DNA of 64,000 nucleotides from Bradyrhizobium huanghuaihaiense (GTDB taxonomy: Bacteria; Pseudomonadota; Alphaproteobacteria; Rhizobiales; Xanthobacteraceae): NCBI RefSeq assembly GCF_007830635.1, contig NZ_VLLA01000006.1, positions 62,001-126,000 of the forward strand. The letters are read 5' to 3'. Under the pieces are notes generated by a model. That model made no database searches. It worked only from the letters and a program-made list of their open reading frames with translations, and was not told the origin of the DNA. This document shows, one piece after another, positions 28,424-36,499 of the stretch. The first letter of the stretch is position 1. Every line of letters starts with the position of its first letter. Position numbers and translations under genes: made by a program.

Positions 28424-28955
28424 AATTCTGCGGATAGATGATTTGCCCGCTCCCTCCCTCCACCGCCTCCCCGACCAACTCCATCCCAACCTCCGCCTCG
28501 TCTTCGTCGGCACCGCCGCCTCGACGCGCTCGGCGGAGCTCGGGCACTACTACGCCCATCCCGGCAACCGCTTCTGGCGCGCGATCCACGAGGCCGGGAT
28601 CACGCCGCGGCGCTATCAGCCGGGCGAGTTCGCGAGCCTGATCGCGCTCGGGATCGGCTTCACCGATCTGTCCAAGACCGGCGCCGGGATGGATCACCAG
28701 ATCGCGACTGAGATGATCGACATGCCCGGCTTCAGGGCGAAGATGGAGAAGTACCGGCCGCGGACGATTGCGTTCACGAGCAAGAAGGCGGCGAGCTTGT
28801 TTTACGGCAGGCCGTCAGCCGCGATTTCGCTGGGGCGGCAGCCGCGCGATGGAGACTGGCCGGAGATTTTTGTGCTGCCCTCGCCGTCTGGTGCTGCCTC
28901 GGGGAGTTGGACGCTGGAGCCGTGGCGGGAATTGGCGGCGTGGATCGCTGCGTAG
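28398..28955 (+). CDS. Mismatch-specific (Mug/TDG-like) DNA glycosylase
   Basis: A protein of about 185 residues from the uracil-DNA-glycosylase superfamily: VFVGTAAS, then GHYYAHPGNRFWRAIHEAG, and FTDLSKTGAG. It would remove mispaired or deaminated bases in the cytoplasm. The motif-I Asn of E. coli Mug (GxNPG) is replaced here by GTAAS, placing it in a divergent branch. The only ATGs before the conserved part (28398 and 28413) lie inside a REP element, so the repeat appears to supply the start codon and the first residues. Without it translation would need an internal TTG at about 28443. Confidence 0.8.
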   Translation: MSLTLMRATILRIDDLPAPSLHRLPDQLHPNLRLVFVGTAASTRSAELGHYYAHPGNRFWRAIHEAGITPRRYQPGEFASLIALGIGFTDLSKTGAGMDHQIATEMIDMPGFRAKMEKYRPRTIAFTSKKAASLFYGRPSAAISLGRQPRDGDWPEIFVLPSPSGAASGSWTLEPWRELAAWIAA

Positions 28956-28985
28956 GGTGGGTTGGCGCTGGCGCCGCAAACTCAG

Positions 28986-29114
28986 TCGTCGTCCTGGCGA
29001 AAGCCAGGACCCATTACCCCAGCGCAAAGTTTGGCGAAGACTCGTGGCCCGGTACTGCGACCAATCGCAATCGATGGATCACGCGGTATGGGTCCTGGCT
29101 TTCGCCAGGACGAC
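28986..29114. repeat. Dispersed palindromic repeat, family R2 (copy 2)
   Basis: Arms TCGTCGTCCTGGCGAAAGCC and GGCTTTCGCCAGGACGACAC are complementary. They form a variant of the R2 family with TCCTGG in place of TCCCGG. It is the first of two elements filling the 321-bp gap between the glycosylase and VOC genes. Confidence 0.85.
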
Positions 29115-29158
29115 ACTTGTGGGTGTGGCTCGTGATCTTGCTCAAACACGAAGGCCTC

Positions 29159-29261
29159 GTAGGGTGGGCAAAGGCGCGTCAGCGCCGTGCCCACGATTTC
29201 TCCGTGGGCCCCGACAGTGCGTGGGCACGGCGCGCGAAGAGCGCGCCTTTGCCCACCCTAC
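29159..29261. repeat. GTAG-REP pair, family R3 (copy 1)
   Basis: GTAGGGTGGGCAAAGGCG at the left and CTTTGCCCACCCTAC at the right. Each arm is GTAG plus a GGTGGGC/GCCCACC-type hairpin, and the two are inverted. Other copies are at 31608-31705 and 34769-34854. Confidence 0.85.
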
Positions 29262-29276
29262 GGCACCGCCGCCCCC

Positions 29277-29714
29277 TCAGCCCGCATACGCCTTGTCCAG
29301 ATCCGCGATCACGATCTTCCGCATCCCCATCATCGCCTGCATCACGCGGTTCGCCTTGGTCCTATCGGGGTCGCCGAGGTAGCGGCCGAGCGCTGTCGGG
29401 ATCACCTGCCAGGACAGGCCGAACTTGTCCTTGAGCCAGCCGCACCGCGATTCCTCGCCGCCGTCGGCGGTGAGCGCTTTCCAGAAATAGTCGACCTCGC
29501 CTTGCGTCTCGACGCTGATGAAGAACGACACCGCCTCGTTGAAACGGTATTGCGGCCCGCCGTTGAGCGCGTTGAAGCGCTGTCCTTCCAGCTCGAACAC
29601 CGCCATGAAGTCGCTGACCGTCTCGACCCTGGCATTGGGAAACACAGATTTGTAGAACGCGACGGCCTCGGGGACGTTGTTGTCGAACCAGAGGAACGGC
29701 GTGATCGAGGTCAT
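29277..29714 (-). CDS. VOC family protein (PhnB/3-dmu-9-like)
   Basis: A 145-residue protein of the vicinal-oxygen-chelate superfamily, subgroup often named PhnB-like: ITPFLWFDNNVPEAVAFYKS at the start, FNALNGGPQYRFNEAVSFF in the middle, and SWQVIP. The subgroup is widespread and mostly uncharacterised. The start at 29714 follows AAAGGAGCC. It ends 16 bp from an R3 repeat, and the coding region is otherwise isolated. Confidence 0.85.
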   Translation of the reverse strand: MTSITPFLWFDNNVPEAVAFYKSVFPNARVETVSDFMAVFELEGQRFNALNGGPQYRFNEAVSFFISVETQGEVDYFWKALTADGGEESRCGWLKDKFGLSWQVIPTALGRYLGDPDRTKANRVMQAMMGMRKIVIADLDKAYAG

Positions 29715-29811
29715 GAATGGGGCTCCTTTCGGCAGGGGGCGGCGCACGGGTGCTCCAAGGACGTGGCCGGGAGGGGCGTTCCGACAAGTCGGCGGATTTT
29801 TTCGGCCGGCC

Positions 29812-29922
29812 GTAGGATGGGTAGAGCGCAGCGAAACCCATCAATCGGGCCGAAACCACGGTGTCGCGGTTCAATGGCGCTGTGACGAAGCGATGGGTTT
29901 CGCTTCGCTCTACCCATCCTAC
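29812..29922. repeat. GTAG-REP pair, family R4 (copy 1)
   Basis: GTAGGATGGGTAGAGCG at the left and CGCTCTACCCATCCTAC at the right, each arm a GTAG plus GATGGGT/ACCCATC hairpin. The same family flanks the RAYT gene at 55.4-56.1 kb. The rest of the gap 29715-30007 shows nothing else. Confidence 0.85.
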
Positions 29923-30007
29923 GCATTGGAAAACCGGATAGGTTGTCGGAATCCGCGCCCGCCATTCGTCCTCTGGACGCAAGCCTCAACCACCCCGGAG
30001 CCCCCCC

Positions 30008-30655
30008 ATGCCCACCATCACCGCCTTCGAAAACTCGCCCGACCGCGGCCGCGGGCAGGCGCGTGACATGCGCGTTCGCTGGGCGCTGGAGGAGGTCGGC
30101 CAGCCCTATGACGTCCGCCTCGTGTCGTTCGCGACGATGAAGCAGCCGGCGCATCTTGCGCTGCATCCGTTCGGGCAGATTCCAACCTTCGAGGACGGCG
30201 ACCTCGCCCTGTTCGAAACCGGCGCGATCGTGCTGCACATCGCCGAGTGTCATGCCGGACTGTTGCCGACGGACGCGAACGCCAGAAGCCGCGCGATCGC
30301 GTGGATGTTTGCCGCGCTGAACACGCTGGAGCCGCCGATCGTCGAGCTCGGCATGGCGATGCTGTTCGAGCGCGACAGGAGCTGGTACGCGGAGCGGCTG
30401 CCGATGCTGCAGGATCGCGTCCGCACCAGGCTCGGCGAACTGTCCCGCCGCCTCGGCAAAGCCGACTGGCTCGACGGCGCGTTCAGCGCCGGCGATCTCA
30501 TGATGGTGACGGTGCTGCGCCGGCTGAACACCTCGGGGCTGCTGGAGGAATATCCCGACATCGCCGCCTATGTCGCCCGCGGCGAGGCGCGGCCGGCGTT
30601 CCGGCGTGCGTTCGATGCGCAATTGGCGGTGTTTCAGGCGGCGTCGCGTTCGTAG
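30008..30655 (+). CDS. Glutathione S-transferase family protein
   Basis: A 215-residue cytosolic GST-fold protein. The thioredoxin-like N-domain has GQIPTFEDGDLALFETGAI, where the cis-Pro and the E-[TS] glutathione contact are visible. A helical C-domain follows, with GAFSAGDLMMVTVLRR. The N-terminal ENSPDRGRGQ segment lacks the usual catalytic Ser/Cys position, so the reaction is unclear. It is flanked by repeats and not in an obvious operon. Confidence 0.85.
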   Translation: MPTITAFENSPDRGRGQARDMRVRWALEEVGQPYDVRLVSFATMKQPAHLALHPFGQIPTFEDGDLALFETGAIVLHIAECHAGLLPTDANARSRAIAWMFAALNTLEPPIVELGMAMLFERDRSWYAERLPMLQDRVRTRLGELSRRLGKADWLDGAFSAGDLMMVTVLRRLNTSGLLEEYPDIAAYVARGEARPAFRRAFDAQLAVFQAASRS

Positions 30656-30689
30656 GAGAGCAAGGTTCGGAGCGGCGCCACACACTCTA

Positions 30690-30818
30690 TCGTCGTCCCG
30701 GCGAAGGCCGGGACCCATACCCCCAGGGAGAGGTTTGGCGAAGACTTGTCGTTCGGTACTACGCCCGCCCACCACACTTAGATCACGCGGTATGGGTCCC
30801 GGCCTTCGCCGGGACGAC
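30690..30818. repeat. Dispersed palindromic repeat, family R2 (copy 3)
   Basis: TCGTCGTCCCGGCGAAGGCC and GGCCTTCGCCGGGACGAC arms, as in the copy within the thi operon. It lies between two GST-like genes. Confidence 0.85.
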
Positions 30819-30903
30819 AGCGTGGACTTGGCAAATTCCGTCCCCCATTGCGTCCATCTCCCCACCCCTGCATTCTACCTCCGCCACCCCGGAGGAGCCG
30901 CCC

Positions 30904-31596
30904 ATGCTGACCCTCTATTCCTACCCGCAACTGTTCGGCGTCGCCGACAACAACGGCTACGGCCTCAAGGTCTATGCGTTCCTGAAGCTTGCGGGCGTGC
31001 CGTTCGTGCACGAGCACATCTTCGATGCCTCCGCCGCGCCGCGCGGGCAGCTGCCTTACATCGTCGACGATGGCGAGACCATCGGCGACAGCGAGAGCAT
31101 CATCGCGCATGTCATCGCCAAATATCGCCTGACCATCGATGCGGCGCTGTCACAGGACGCACGCCGGACCAATCATCTCGTCACGCGCATGCTGGACGAT
31201 CTCTACTGGGTGATGTCGTATTCGCGCTGGAAGGACGAGCGCTTCTACCCGGCGTTCCGCGACGGTTTTATCGCGCAGCATCCGCAGGTCAGCGCCGAAG
31301 GGTTCGAGAAGGCGAAGGCCTATAACGCGCAGCGCTATCATTACCAGGGCATCGGCCGCTACACGCCCGATCAGGCCTATGCGCGGGGGCTCGCCGACCT
31401 GCAGGTGCTGGCGGAGCTCGTGCCGGCCGCAGGCTTCGTCCATGGCGCGGCGCCGACCAGCTGTGATGCCGGCATCTACGGCTTCGTCGCCAACATCTAT
31501 TATTTTCCGATCCCGACGCCGCTGAAGGCGTTCGTCGATGCGCACGCGAATCTCGTCGCGCATTGCGAGCGGATTCATGCGATGGTGAGTGCCTAG
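30904..31596 (+). CDS. GST-fold protein of the Fax/metaxin type
   Basis: A 230-residue protein with an N-terminal thioredoxin-like domain (LTLYSYPQLFGVADNNGYGL; RGQLPYIVDDGETIGDSESI) and a C-terminal helical domain with KAYNAQRYHYQGIGRY. The DDGETIGDS motif and overall layout match the failed-axon-connections/metaxin-like GST branch found in many bacteria. The glutathione-binding acidic Ser motif (DSESI) is kept. Start is the ATG at 30904 after a GGAGGAG-like site. Function unknown. Confidence 0.8.
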   Translation: MLTLYSYPQLFGVADNNGYGLKVYAFLKLAGVPFVHEHIFDASAAPRGQLPYIVDDGETIGDSESIIAHVIAKYRLTIDAALSQDARRTNHLVTRMLDDLYWVMSYSRWKDERFYPAFRDGFIAQHPQVSAEGFEKAKAYNAQRYHYQGIGRYTPDQAYARGLADLQVLAELVPAAGFVHGAAPTSCDAGIYGFVANIYYFPIPTPLKAFVDAHANLVAHCERIHAMVSA

Positions 31597-31607
31597 TCCG
31601 CAGTCTC

Positions 31608-31705
31608 GTAGGGTGGGCAAAGCGAAGCGTGCCCACCACCTTCGTCACTGCGAACACAGGAGAGCAATGGTGGGCACGGCGCTTGCGCGCATTTGCCCAC
31701 CCTAC
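31608..31705. repeat. GTAG-REP pair, family R3 (copy 2)
   Basis: GTAGGGTGGGCAAAGCG and TTTGCCCACCCTAC arms, inverted. It lies between convergent genes. Confidence 0.85.
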
Positions 31706-31716
31706 GGCACCGTCTT

Positions 31717-32151
31717 CTACCGCATCGTGATCGCGAGACCGCTGAGATCCGCATTCGCCATCAGGCCGACCTGCGTGCCCGTGAGCTCCAGCACCGCACC
31801 CTTCTGGTTGGTGAGCACGATGGCGCGGGCGCCGCGGCCGACCGCGAGGCCTGCACCGGCCGCGCCATAGACGCCGGCGACGTCGGAGGGACGGTTGATG
31901 TTGGAGACGCGGCCGCGCAGCACGGTCTTGGACCCCCCGAACACGAGGCCGTAGTCGAGCCCGCCGGTGGAGAGCCCATAGGAGCGGCCGCGGAAGTTCA
32001 GCACGCCGCTCCCGCCCGAGCCGCCGATGATCCAGCCCGCCTTGTAGATCGTCAGCACCACGGTGCCGCCGTCGGCCAGCGCCGAGGTCGAGAGGCCGGC
32101 AAGCGCGGCAATGGCGACCAGCGCGGCGCGAAGGGTGCTAGCGATCTTCAT
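31717..32151 (-). CDS. Secreted SYLF/EipA-like hypothetical protein
   Basis: A 144-residue protein with signal peptide about 1-26 (STSALADG). The mature part is Gly-rich and beta: LTIYKAGWIIGGSGGSGVLN and then a hydrophobic Gly-alternating pattern to the end. It recalls Ysc84/SYLF lipid-binding domains and the EipA (DUF1134) envelope family, but neither match is firm. The start at 32151 follows GGAG. A periplasmic, possibly lipid-binding, role is inferred. Confidence 0.6.
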   Translation of the reverse strand: MKIASTLRAALVAIAALAGLSTSALADGGTVVLTIYKAGWIIGGSGGSGVLNFRGRSYGLSTGGLDYGLVFGGSKTVLRGRVSNINRPSDVAGVYGAAGAGLAVGRGARAIVLTNQKGAVLELTGTQVGLMANADLSGLAITMR

Positions 32152-32295
32152 GGAGTGTCTCCGGGGGCTATTTTTTTTGGGAGGGAAACGAATCAGACGC
32201 GGCCAATCTATCCGATCGATCGCGGCGGCAACATGATGGCAGGGCGTTTCCGCCAGTACGGCGGCGGCTGGACTCGCGGAAGGTCCCTCATTCTC

Positions 32296-32405
32296 CGTCA
32301 TTGCGAGCGCAGCGACTTGTCCGCCGAAGCCTCGGCGAAGGCGGAAGCATCCAGAATCCTTCCGCGGGGCCAATCTGGATTGCTTCGCTACGCTCGCAAT
32401 GACGG
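32296..32405. repeat. Dispersed palindromic repeat, family R1 (copy 3)
   Basis: CGTCATTGCGAGC ... CTCGCAATGACGG, with an internal CTTGTCCGCCGAAG segment also seen in copy 1. The remaining part of the 541-bp gap (32406-32692) contains no gene. It includes TGTTTTGCCCGACG, a word also found at 55293-55306, and TGCATGGGGTTGTTTTCGCA, which I associate with dispersed Bradyrhizobium sequence. Confidence 0.8.
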
Positions 32406-32692
32406 GGTGGCTGCATTCCGGCCTTTCCTGCCAGCGGCTGCATGCGGGGAGAGGCGGACCACTGCGCTCGCGGACAACCGTCGCCACCATGCCATTCTGC
32501 TCCTGTTTTGCCCGACGACGCAAACGAATATTTCGCTCTTCCCGAAATCGAAAAAGCCCAATGATTTCGGCTTGATCTCTACTGTGCATGGGGTTGTTTT
32601 CGCATTTTTTGTTTCTGCCCCTCTGCAACCCGATTGCAACTCCCCCGCATCCCGCTACGCTCCTGCTCCCGACACGCCTACGAGGTGATGCC

Positions 32693-33076
32693 ATGCCGAT
32701 CCAGCATTTCGCGGCCCCGCCGCATGTCAAGGCGCCGCCGCTGTCCTTTGCGACACGCGTCGGCGATTTGCTGTTCGTCTCGGGCATTCCCGGCTTCGAC
32801 GCCCATGGCGCGCTGCCCGACGGCTTCGAGGCGCAGTTCGCCAATGTCGTCGTCAACATCAAGCGCGTGCTGGACGAGGCCGGGGCCACCTTGCGCGACC
32901 TCGCCAAGGTCAACGTGCTCCTGACCCGCGCCTCGGACGTTGCCGCCATGAACGCGCTCTATGCCGGCGCCTTCGGCCCGCCGCCCTACCCCGCGCGCAC
33001 CACATGCGTGGTGCATGCGCTGCCCGATCCGAAGATGCTGATCGAGATCGAGGCGGTCGCGTCGCTTTCGAAGTAA
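32693..33076 (+). CDS. RidA family protein
   Basis: A 127-residue YjgF/YER057c/UK114 protein. RidA-type trimeric deaminases hydrolyse reactive enamines and imines made by PLP enzymes. Family features are the opening strand, LLFVSGIPGFD, NVVVNIKRVLDEAGATL, KVNVLLT and the C-terminal IEIEAVAS. The key Arg normally found in the motif with PARTT is present (YPARTTCVV). Start at 32693 after GAGGTG. Isolated gene. Confidence 0.9.
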   Translation: MPIQHFAAPPHVKAPPLSFATRVGDLLFVSGIPGFDAHGALPDGFEAQFANVVVNIKRVLDEAGATLRDLAKVNVLLTRASDVAAMNALYAGAFGPPPYPARTTCVVHALPDPKMLIEIEAVASLSK

Positions 33077-33221
33077 GCACGTGTGGCTTGCCGGGCACGC
33101 AGCCGAACCAAATGCCCTGCGCCGCCTGACGTATCCGTGAAACGGCACCTCCCCGGCTTGCCAAGGGCCGGCTTTTACCGCACGAATTTTCGGGTCACAC
33201 TTCCCCACAAGGAGATATTTC

Positions 33222-33482
33222 ATGCGTCGCGTTCTCGCCCTCTGTGCCGTTGCCGGCATCGCTAGTTCCGTGTTCGCCGTGCCCGCCTCGGCGGCAGTCG
33301 GCTATTACGTGATCCGCTGGGACAATACCGGCATCTGCCAGGTCTGGAACGAGGACCTGAAGTACAAGCCGTTCCAGTGGGGCGTGTCGACCTACAAGGT
33401 CGTCAGCAAGCCGGTCCCGACCTTCACGGCCGCCTCCGACCTGCAGGTCAAGATGCGCGCCGAGCGGAAGTGCACGCTCTAG
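33222..33482 (+). CDS. Small secreted protein, paralogue A
   Basis: An 86-residue protein with signal peptide about 1-25 (VPASAAV). The mature part is YYVIRWDNTGICQVWNED..., with two cysteines (ICQVW and KCTL) that could form a disulfide. A second copy with the same layout is encoded at 33725-33976 (HLIRWQDTGFCQIWDE). The family is unknown to me beyond being common in Bradyrhizobium. A good terminator follows, so it is likely a single-gene unit. Confidence 0.75.
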   Translation: MRRVLALCAVAGIASSVFAVPASAAVGYYVIRWDNTGICQVWNEDLKYKPFQWGVSTYKVVSKPVPTFTAASDLQVKMRAERKCTL

Positions 33483-33508
33483 GCTTGAGGCGACAGATCG
33501 GATTCAAG

Positions 33509-33547
33509 AGGGCGGGTCGCACGCAGCGGCCCGCCCTTCCTCTTTTT
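33509..33547 (+). terminator. Rho-independent terminator
   Basis: AGGGCGGG / CCCGCCCT stem, 13-base loop, then TCCTCTTTTTGG. It lies 26 bp past the stop of paralogue A. Confidence 0.8.
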
Positions 33548-33724
33548 GGCGGACAGCCCGCTTTTTCAGCCGAATGCGCGCATTTCCAGCGCCCGCGCTT
33601 TGAACCTCGTCAGCGCGCGGAACTACTCACATCTTGTCCGGGGCGCAGGCCAAAAGCGCTCCGCGCCACGCCTCCCCATCATTGTCGGGAGGCGCATCAC
33701 ATCTTTCATTTTGAGGAGCTGATC

Positions 33725-33976
33725 ATGCGTCGTCTTTCCATGCTGTGCGCTGCTGCGGGTCTTGCCGTCACTGCCTTCGTCGCCGCGAGCCCTGCCGAAG
33801 CCAGCTATCACCTGATCCGCTGGCAGGACACCGGCTTCTGCCAGATCTGGGACGAGAGCATCCCGACCGCGCCGTGGCCGGCCGGCTATCACCGCGCCAG
33901 CGCGACCGTGCCGACCTTCCTCGACGCGCTCGTGGTGAAAGACAATGCGCTGAAGGCCGGTCACTGCAGCTGGTAA
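33725..33976 (+). CDS. Small secreted protein, paralogue B
   Basis: An 83-residue exported protein (signal about 1-24, ASPAEAS). It shares the IRWxDTGxCQxW core with the protein encoded 240 bp upstream, along with a second Cys near the C-terminus (AGHCSW). The start at 33725 follows GAGGAG. The two genes look like a tandem duplication with diverged middle regions. Periplasmic location is inferred. Function unknown. Confidence 0.75.
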   Translation: MRRLSMLCAAAGLAVTAFVAASPAEASYHLIRWQDTGFCQIWDESIPTAPWPAGYHRASATVPTFLDALVVKDNALKAGHCSW

Positions 33977-34001
33977 GATTCGATCGGCGGACGACAAGGG
34001 C

Positions 34002-34034
34002 CGGGCAAGGATGCGATGCTAGCATCCTTGCCCG
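34002..34034 (+). terminator. Strong hairpin, probable terminator
   Basis: CGGGCAAGGATGC / GCATCCTTGCCCG form a perfect 13-bp stem with a seven-base loop, 25 bp past paralogue B. TTCGCGTTTCC follows, which is only weakly T-rich. Confidence 0.7.
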
Positions 34035-34048
34035 TTCGCGTTTCCATC

Positions 34049-34082
34049 CAGCGTTTCATTCAGCGTTTCTATTCAGCGTTTC
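34049..34082 (+). repeat. Short tandem repeat, three copies
   Basis: CAGCGTTTC occurs at 34049, 34061 and 34074 with spacings of 12 and 13 bases, in the leader of the next gene. Confidence 0.7.
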
Positions 34083-34107
34083 TGTTAAGTCCTGGCGGGA
34101 TCAATCG

Positions 34108-34746
34108 ATGCGCACGCTCACCACGACGGCAGCCATCTTCGCCTTGTCGCTCGCATTCGTCTCCGCGGCACCGGCACAGGCCCCGCAATCCTTCCGCGTG
34201 ATCTCGCCCATCTTCGGCCAGCTCGTCAGCTTCGCGATGCCGTCGAATTTCGCGGTGGTGTTCGAGAACACCAAAGGCGGCCACTACATCCGTGAAGCCG
34301 TGCTTAAGGGCGAGACGCCCGAGCAGTGGAGCCAGATGATCACGGTCACGGGCGAGAAGGGCATGACGCTGACGCCGGATGCATCGCCCGAAAACTTCGC
34401 CGGCACCATCGCCGGCGGCTTCAGATCGGCCTGCCCCGACAGCTTTGCGGCGCAGCCGCTCGGCGCCATGACGTTCGGCCGCTTCGAGGCTTTCGCCGCC
34501 GTGATCGGTTGCGGCCGCATCGACAGCGGCCCGACCCGGCACAGCGAGACCGCGCTGCTGATCACGCTGAAAGGCAGCACCGATTACTACACCATCCAAT
34601 GGGCCGAGCGCGGCCCCGAGACCGACGAGCCGCCGATCAGGGACGAACGCTGGCAGACGCGCCTGAACGATCTCAACCCGATCGCCCTCTGTCCGATCGT
34701 GCCAGGCGAAGCCGCGCCCTATCCGAGCTGCGTGAACAAGAGCTGA
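34108..34746 (+). CDS. Exported hypothetical protein
   Basis: A 212-residue protein with signal peptide about 1-26 (SAAPAQAP). The mature part begins SFRVISPIFGQLVSFAMP and carries four cysteines, two of them paired late in the chain (ALCPIVP and PSCVNKS). I recognise no family. The start at 34108 follows GGCGGGA. Its leader contains three copies of CAGCGTTTC just after a strong hairpin. Periplasmic location is likely. Confidence 0.75.
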   Translation: MRTLTTTAAIFALSLAFVSAAPAQAPQSFRVISPIFGQLVSFAMPSNFAVVFENTKGGHYIREAVLKGETPEQWSQMITVTGEKGMTLTPDASPENFAGTIAGGFRSACPDSFAAQPLGAMTFGRFEAFAAVIGCGRIDSGPTRHSETALLITLKGSTDYYTIQWAERGPETDEPPIRDERWQTRLNDLNPIALCPIVPGEAAPYPSCVNKS

Positions 34747-34768
34747 GCGCGCCGCGAGCTCAGGCTCC

Positions 34769-34854
34769 GTAGGGTGGGCAAAGCGCAAGCGTGCCCACCA
34801 TTCCAACCATCACGAAGATGGTGGGCGGCGCAAGTGCGCCTTTGCCCACCCTAC
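34769..34854. repeat. GTAG-REP pair, family R3 (copy 3)
   Basis: GTAGGGTGGGCAAAGCGC and CTTTGCCCACCCTAC arms, inverted, with CGTGCCCACCATT and ATGGTGGGCGG between them. It lies between convergent genes. Confidence 0.85.
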
Positions 34855-34869
34855 AAGATATCGCTTCCC

Positions 34870-35355
34870 TCACGCGTCCTTGTGCGCGCCGGGATGGATC
34901 AGGACGTCGCGCGCGGCGGCGAGGTCGATGAAGGCCTGCGCGGTGCCGCCGTGGTCGGGATGCATGCCCTTGGCGGCACGGCGGTAGGCCTGGTTGATGT
35001 CGTCGCAGGTGAGCTGCACTGCGAGCGGCAGGCCCAGCATCTTGCGCGCGCGATCCTCGCTGGAGAGCTTCTTCGGCATCGCGTTGCGGCGGCCGAAGCG
35101 CGGCGCGGTCAGCCCATGAACGACCTCGAGCACCACACAGAGCCGGCGCTGGGCCGCCTGCGTGACGCTGTGATCGTCGTTGACCACGGCCTGGCGCAGC
35201 ACCGGAAGCGCTTGCTCGGCGGCCTGTCGCAGCGTGGCATCCGTGCTCATCCGCACGATCTCGGCCACGACCCGGCCAGCCTCGGCCCAGTCGGCCGGCT
35301 GTGCCGACCGCAGGCGCTCGAGAGCGAGTTTCCAGGATTCAAGCCGTTCCATCAT
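34870..35355 (-). CDS. Protein with C-terminal J-domain
   Basis: A 161-residue protein. The N-terminal two thirds are helical and of unknown type. The C-terminal 60 residues end in a J-like module: INQAYRRAAKGMHPDHGGTAQAF, with the HPD motif that stimulates DnaK ATPase. Helix I is recognisable as SEDRARKMLGL. The module is C-terminal instead of the DnaJ-like N-terminal position. The start is the ATG at 35355 (a TTG at 35373 is possible). It is a likely DnaK cochaperone with an unknown client. Confidence 0.75.
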   Translation of the reverse strand: MMERLESWKLALERLRSAQPADWAEAGRVVAEIVRMSTDATLRQAAEQALPVLRQAVVNDDHSVTQAAQRRLCVVLEVVHGLTAPRFGRRNAMPKKLSSEDRARKMLGLPLAVQLTCDDINQAYRRAAKGMHPDHGGTAQAFIDLAAARDVLIHPGAHKDA

Positions 35356-35466
35356 GCGCGCAACGTTTAGCAATGAAGATCAGTATGCCAAGGCCGCCGT
35401 TTCCGACCCCTTAATTTCGGGTTAGCCTTTCATGAAACTTAGAAACGAAATCGGGAGGAAAATGTC

Positions 35467-36234
35467 ATGGCATTGCTCGCAAACCACATCGCTGTCGTCA
35501 CGGGCGCCGGGTCCGGTATCGGCCGCGCGATCGCGGCCGGCTACGCCCGCGAGGGCGCGCACGTGGTGCTGCTCGACGTCAACGCCGACACGGTCGCGGA
35601 GGTCGCCCAGGAGATCCGAAAATCGGGCGGCAAGGCCGACAGCTTCGCACTCGACGTGACCAGACGCGATGATTGCTTTGCGCTCGCAGAGCAGGTCGCG
35701 GGCAAGGTCGGGCAGGTCTCGATCCTCGTCAACAATGCCGGTATCACCCGCCGCAACGCCTTCACCGCCGAGACCGAGACGGTGGCGAAGGACTGGAACG
35801 ACATCATCTCGCTCAACCTCAACGGCGTCTTCAACATGACGCAGGCCTTCCTCGCGCCGTTGCGCGCGAGCAAAGGCCGCATCGTCAATATCGGCTCGAT
35901 CCAGTCCTTCGTGCATCTGCGCACGCCGAGCTCGGCGGCGTATACGACGTCGAAACACGGCGTGCTCGGCTTCACCAAGGCGCTCGCGGTCGAGCTCGGC
36001 AAGGAAGGCGTGCGCGTCAACGCGATCGGGCCGGGCTTCATCGAGACCAACATCAACGCCCAAGTGCGTGCGACCAATCCGGCGCTGGTGCAGGCCTTCG
36101 TCGATCACACGCCGCTGGCGCGCACCGGCAAGCCCGAGGACATCGTGGGCCCCGCGATCTTCCTCGCCTCGGACATGTCGGCCTATGTCACGGGCACGAT
36201 CGTGATGGTCGACGGCGGGTACCGGACGGTGTGA
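35467..36234 (+). CDS. Short-chain dehydrogenase/reductase
   Basis: A 255-residue classical SDR. The nucleotide motif TGAGSGIG is at about 12-19, D37 after the second strand suggests NAD preference (LLDVN), NNAG is at 89-92 and catalytic S144, Y159 and K163 are in place (GSIQS; YTTSK). The C-terminal MVDGGYRTV is typical. The substrate is unknown; the family includes 3-oxoacyl-ACP and sugar/polyol dehydrogenases. It stands alone. A weak TTAA-N7-TTAG sequence lies about 45 bp upstream. Confidence 0.92.
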   Translation: MALLANHIAVVTGAGSGIGRAIAAGYAREGAHVVLLDVNADTVAEVAQEIRKSGGKADSFALDVTRRDDCFALAEQVAGKVGQVSILVNNAGITRRNAFTAETETVAKDWNDIISLNLNGVFNMTQAFLAPLRASKGRIVNIGSIQSFVHLRTPSSAAYTTSKHGVLGFTKALAVELGKEGVRVNAIGPGFIETNINAQVRATNPALVQAFVDHTPLARTGKPEDIVGPAIFLASDMSAYVTGTIVMVDGGYRTV

Positions 36235-36393
36235 GGCGCGGCCCTCTGTCATCACACGCGGTGTCATCGTCCGCTTCGCGAGGCATGACACCGTGTTTGT
36301 CGCGCGCGAGATAGGTCCGCATCGCCATGCATCTTCTGCCAAACGCGGCCGCTTCGCGGCATTCCTGAGGTCATCTGGTGCGATCGTCCGCAA

Positions 36394-36409
36394 TTAACCT
36401 TTCATTAAC
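36394..36409 (+). promoter_or_regulatory. CtrA-type box upstream of Fis-like regulator
   Basis: TTAACC-TTTCA-TTAACC contains TTAA-N7-TTAA exactly and also the preferred CC after the first half. It lies 91-106 bp upstream of the ATG at 36500. Confidence 0.6.
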
Positions 36410-36457
36410 CAAACCCGCCCACCGTGGTTCTACGGCCTGGGGGTCGTTGTTCTCGAT

Positions 36458-36479
36458 CCGCTTCCAGCGAAGGAAGCGG
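36458..36479 (+). promoter_or_regulatory. Leader hairpin before Fis-like regulator
   Basis: CCGCTTCC-AGCGAA-GGAAGCGG is a perfect 8-bp stem ending 20 bp before the start codon, close to the ribosome-binding region (GATCGGGGTG). It could affect translation. Confidence 0.5.
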
Positions 36480-36499
36480 GCGTTGATCGGGGTGTGTTG

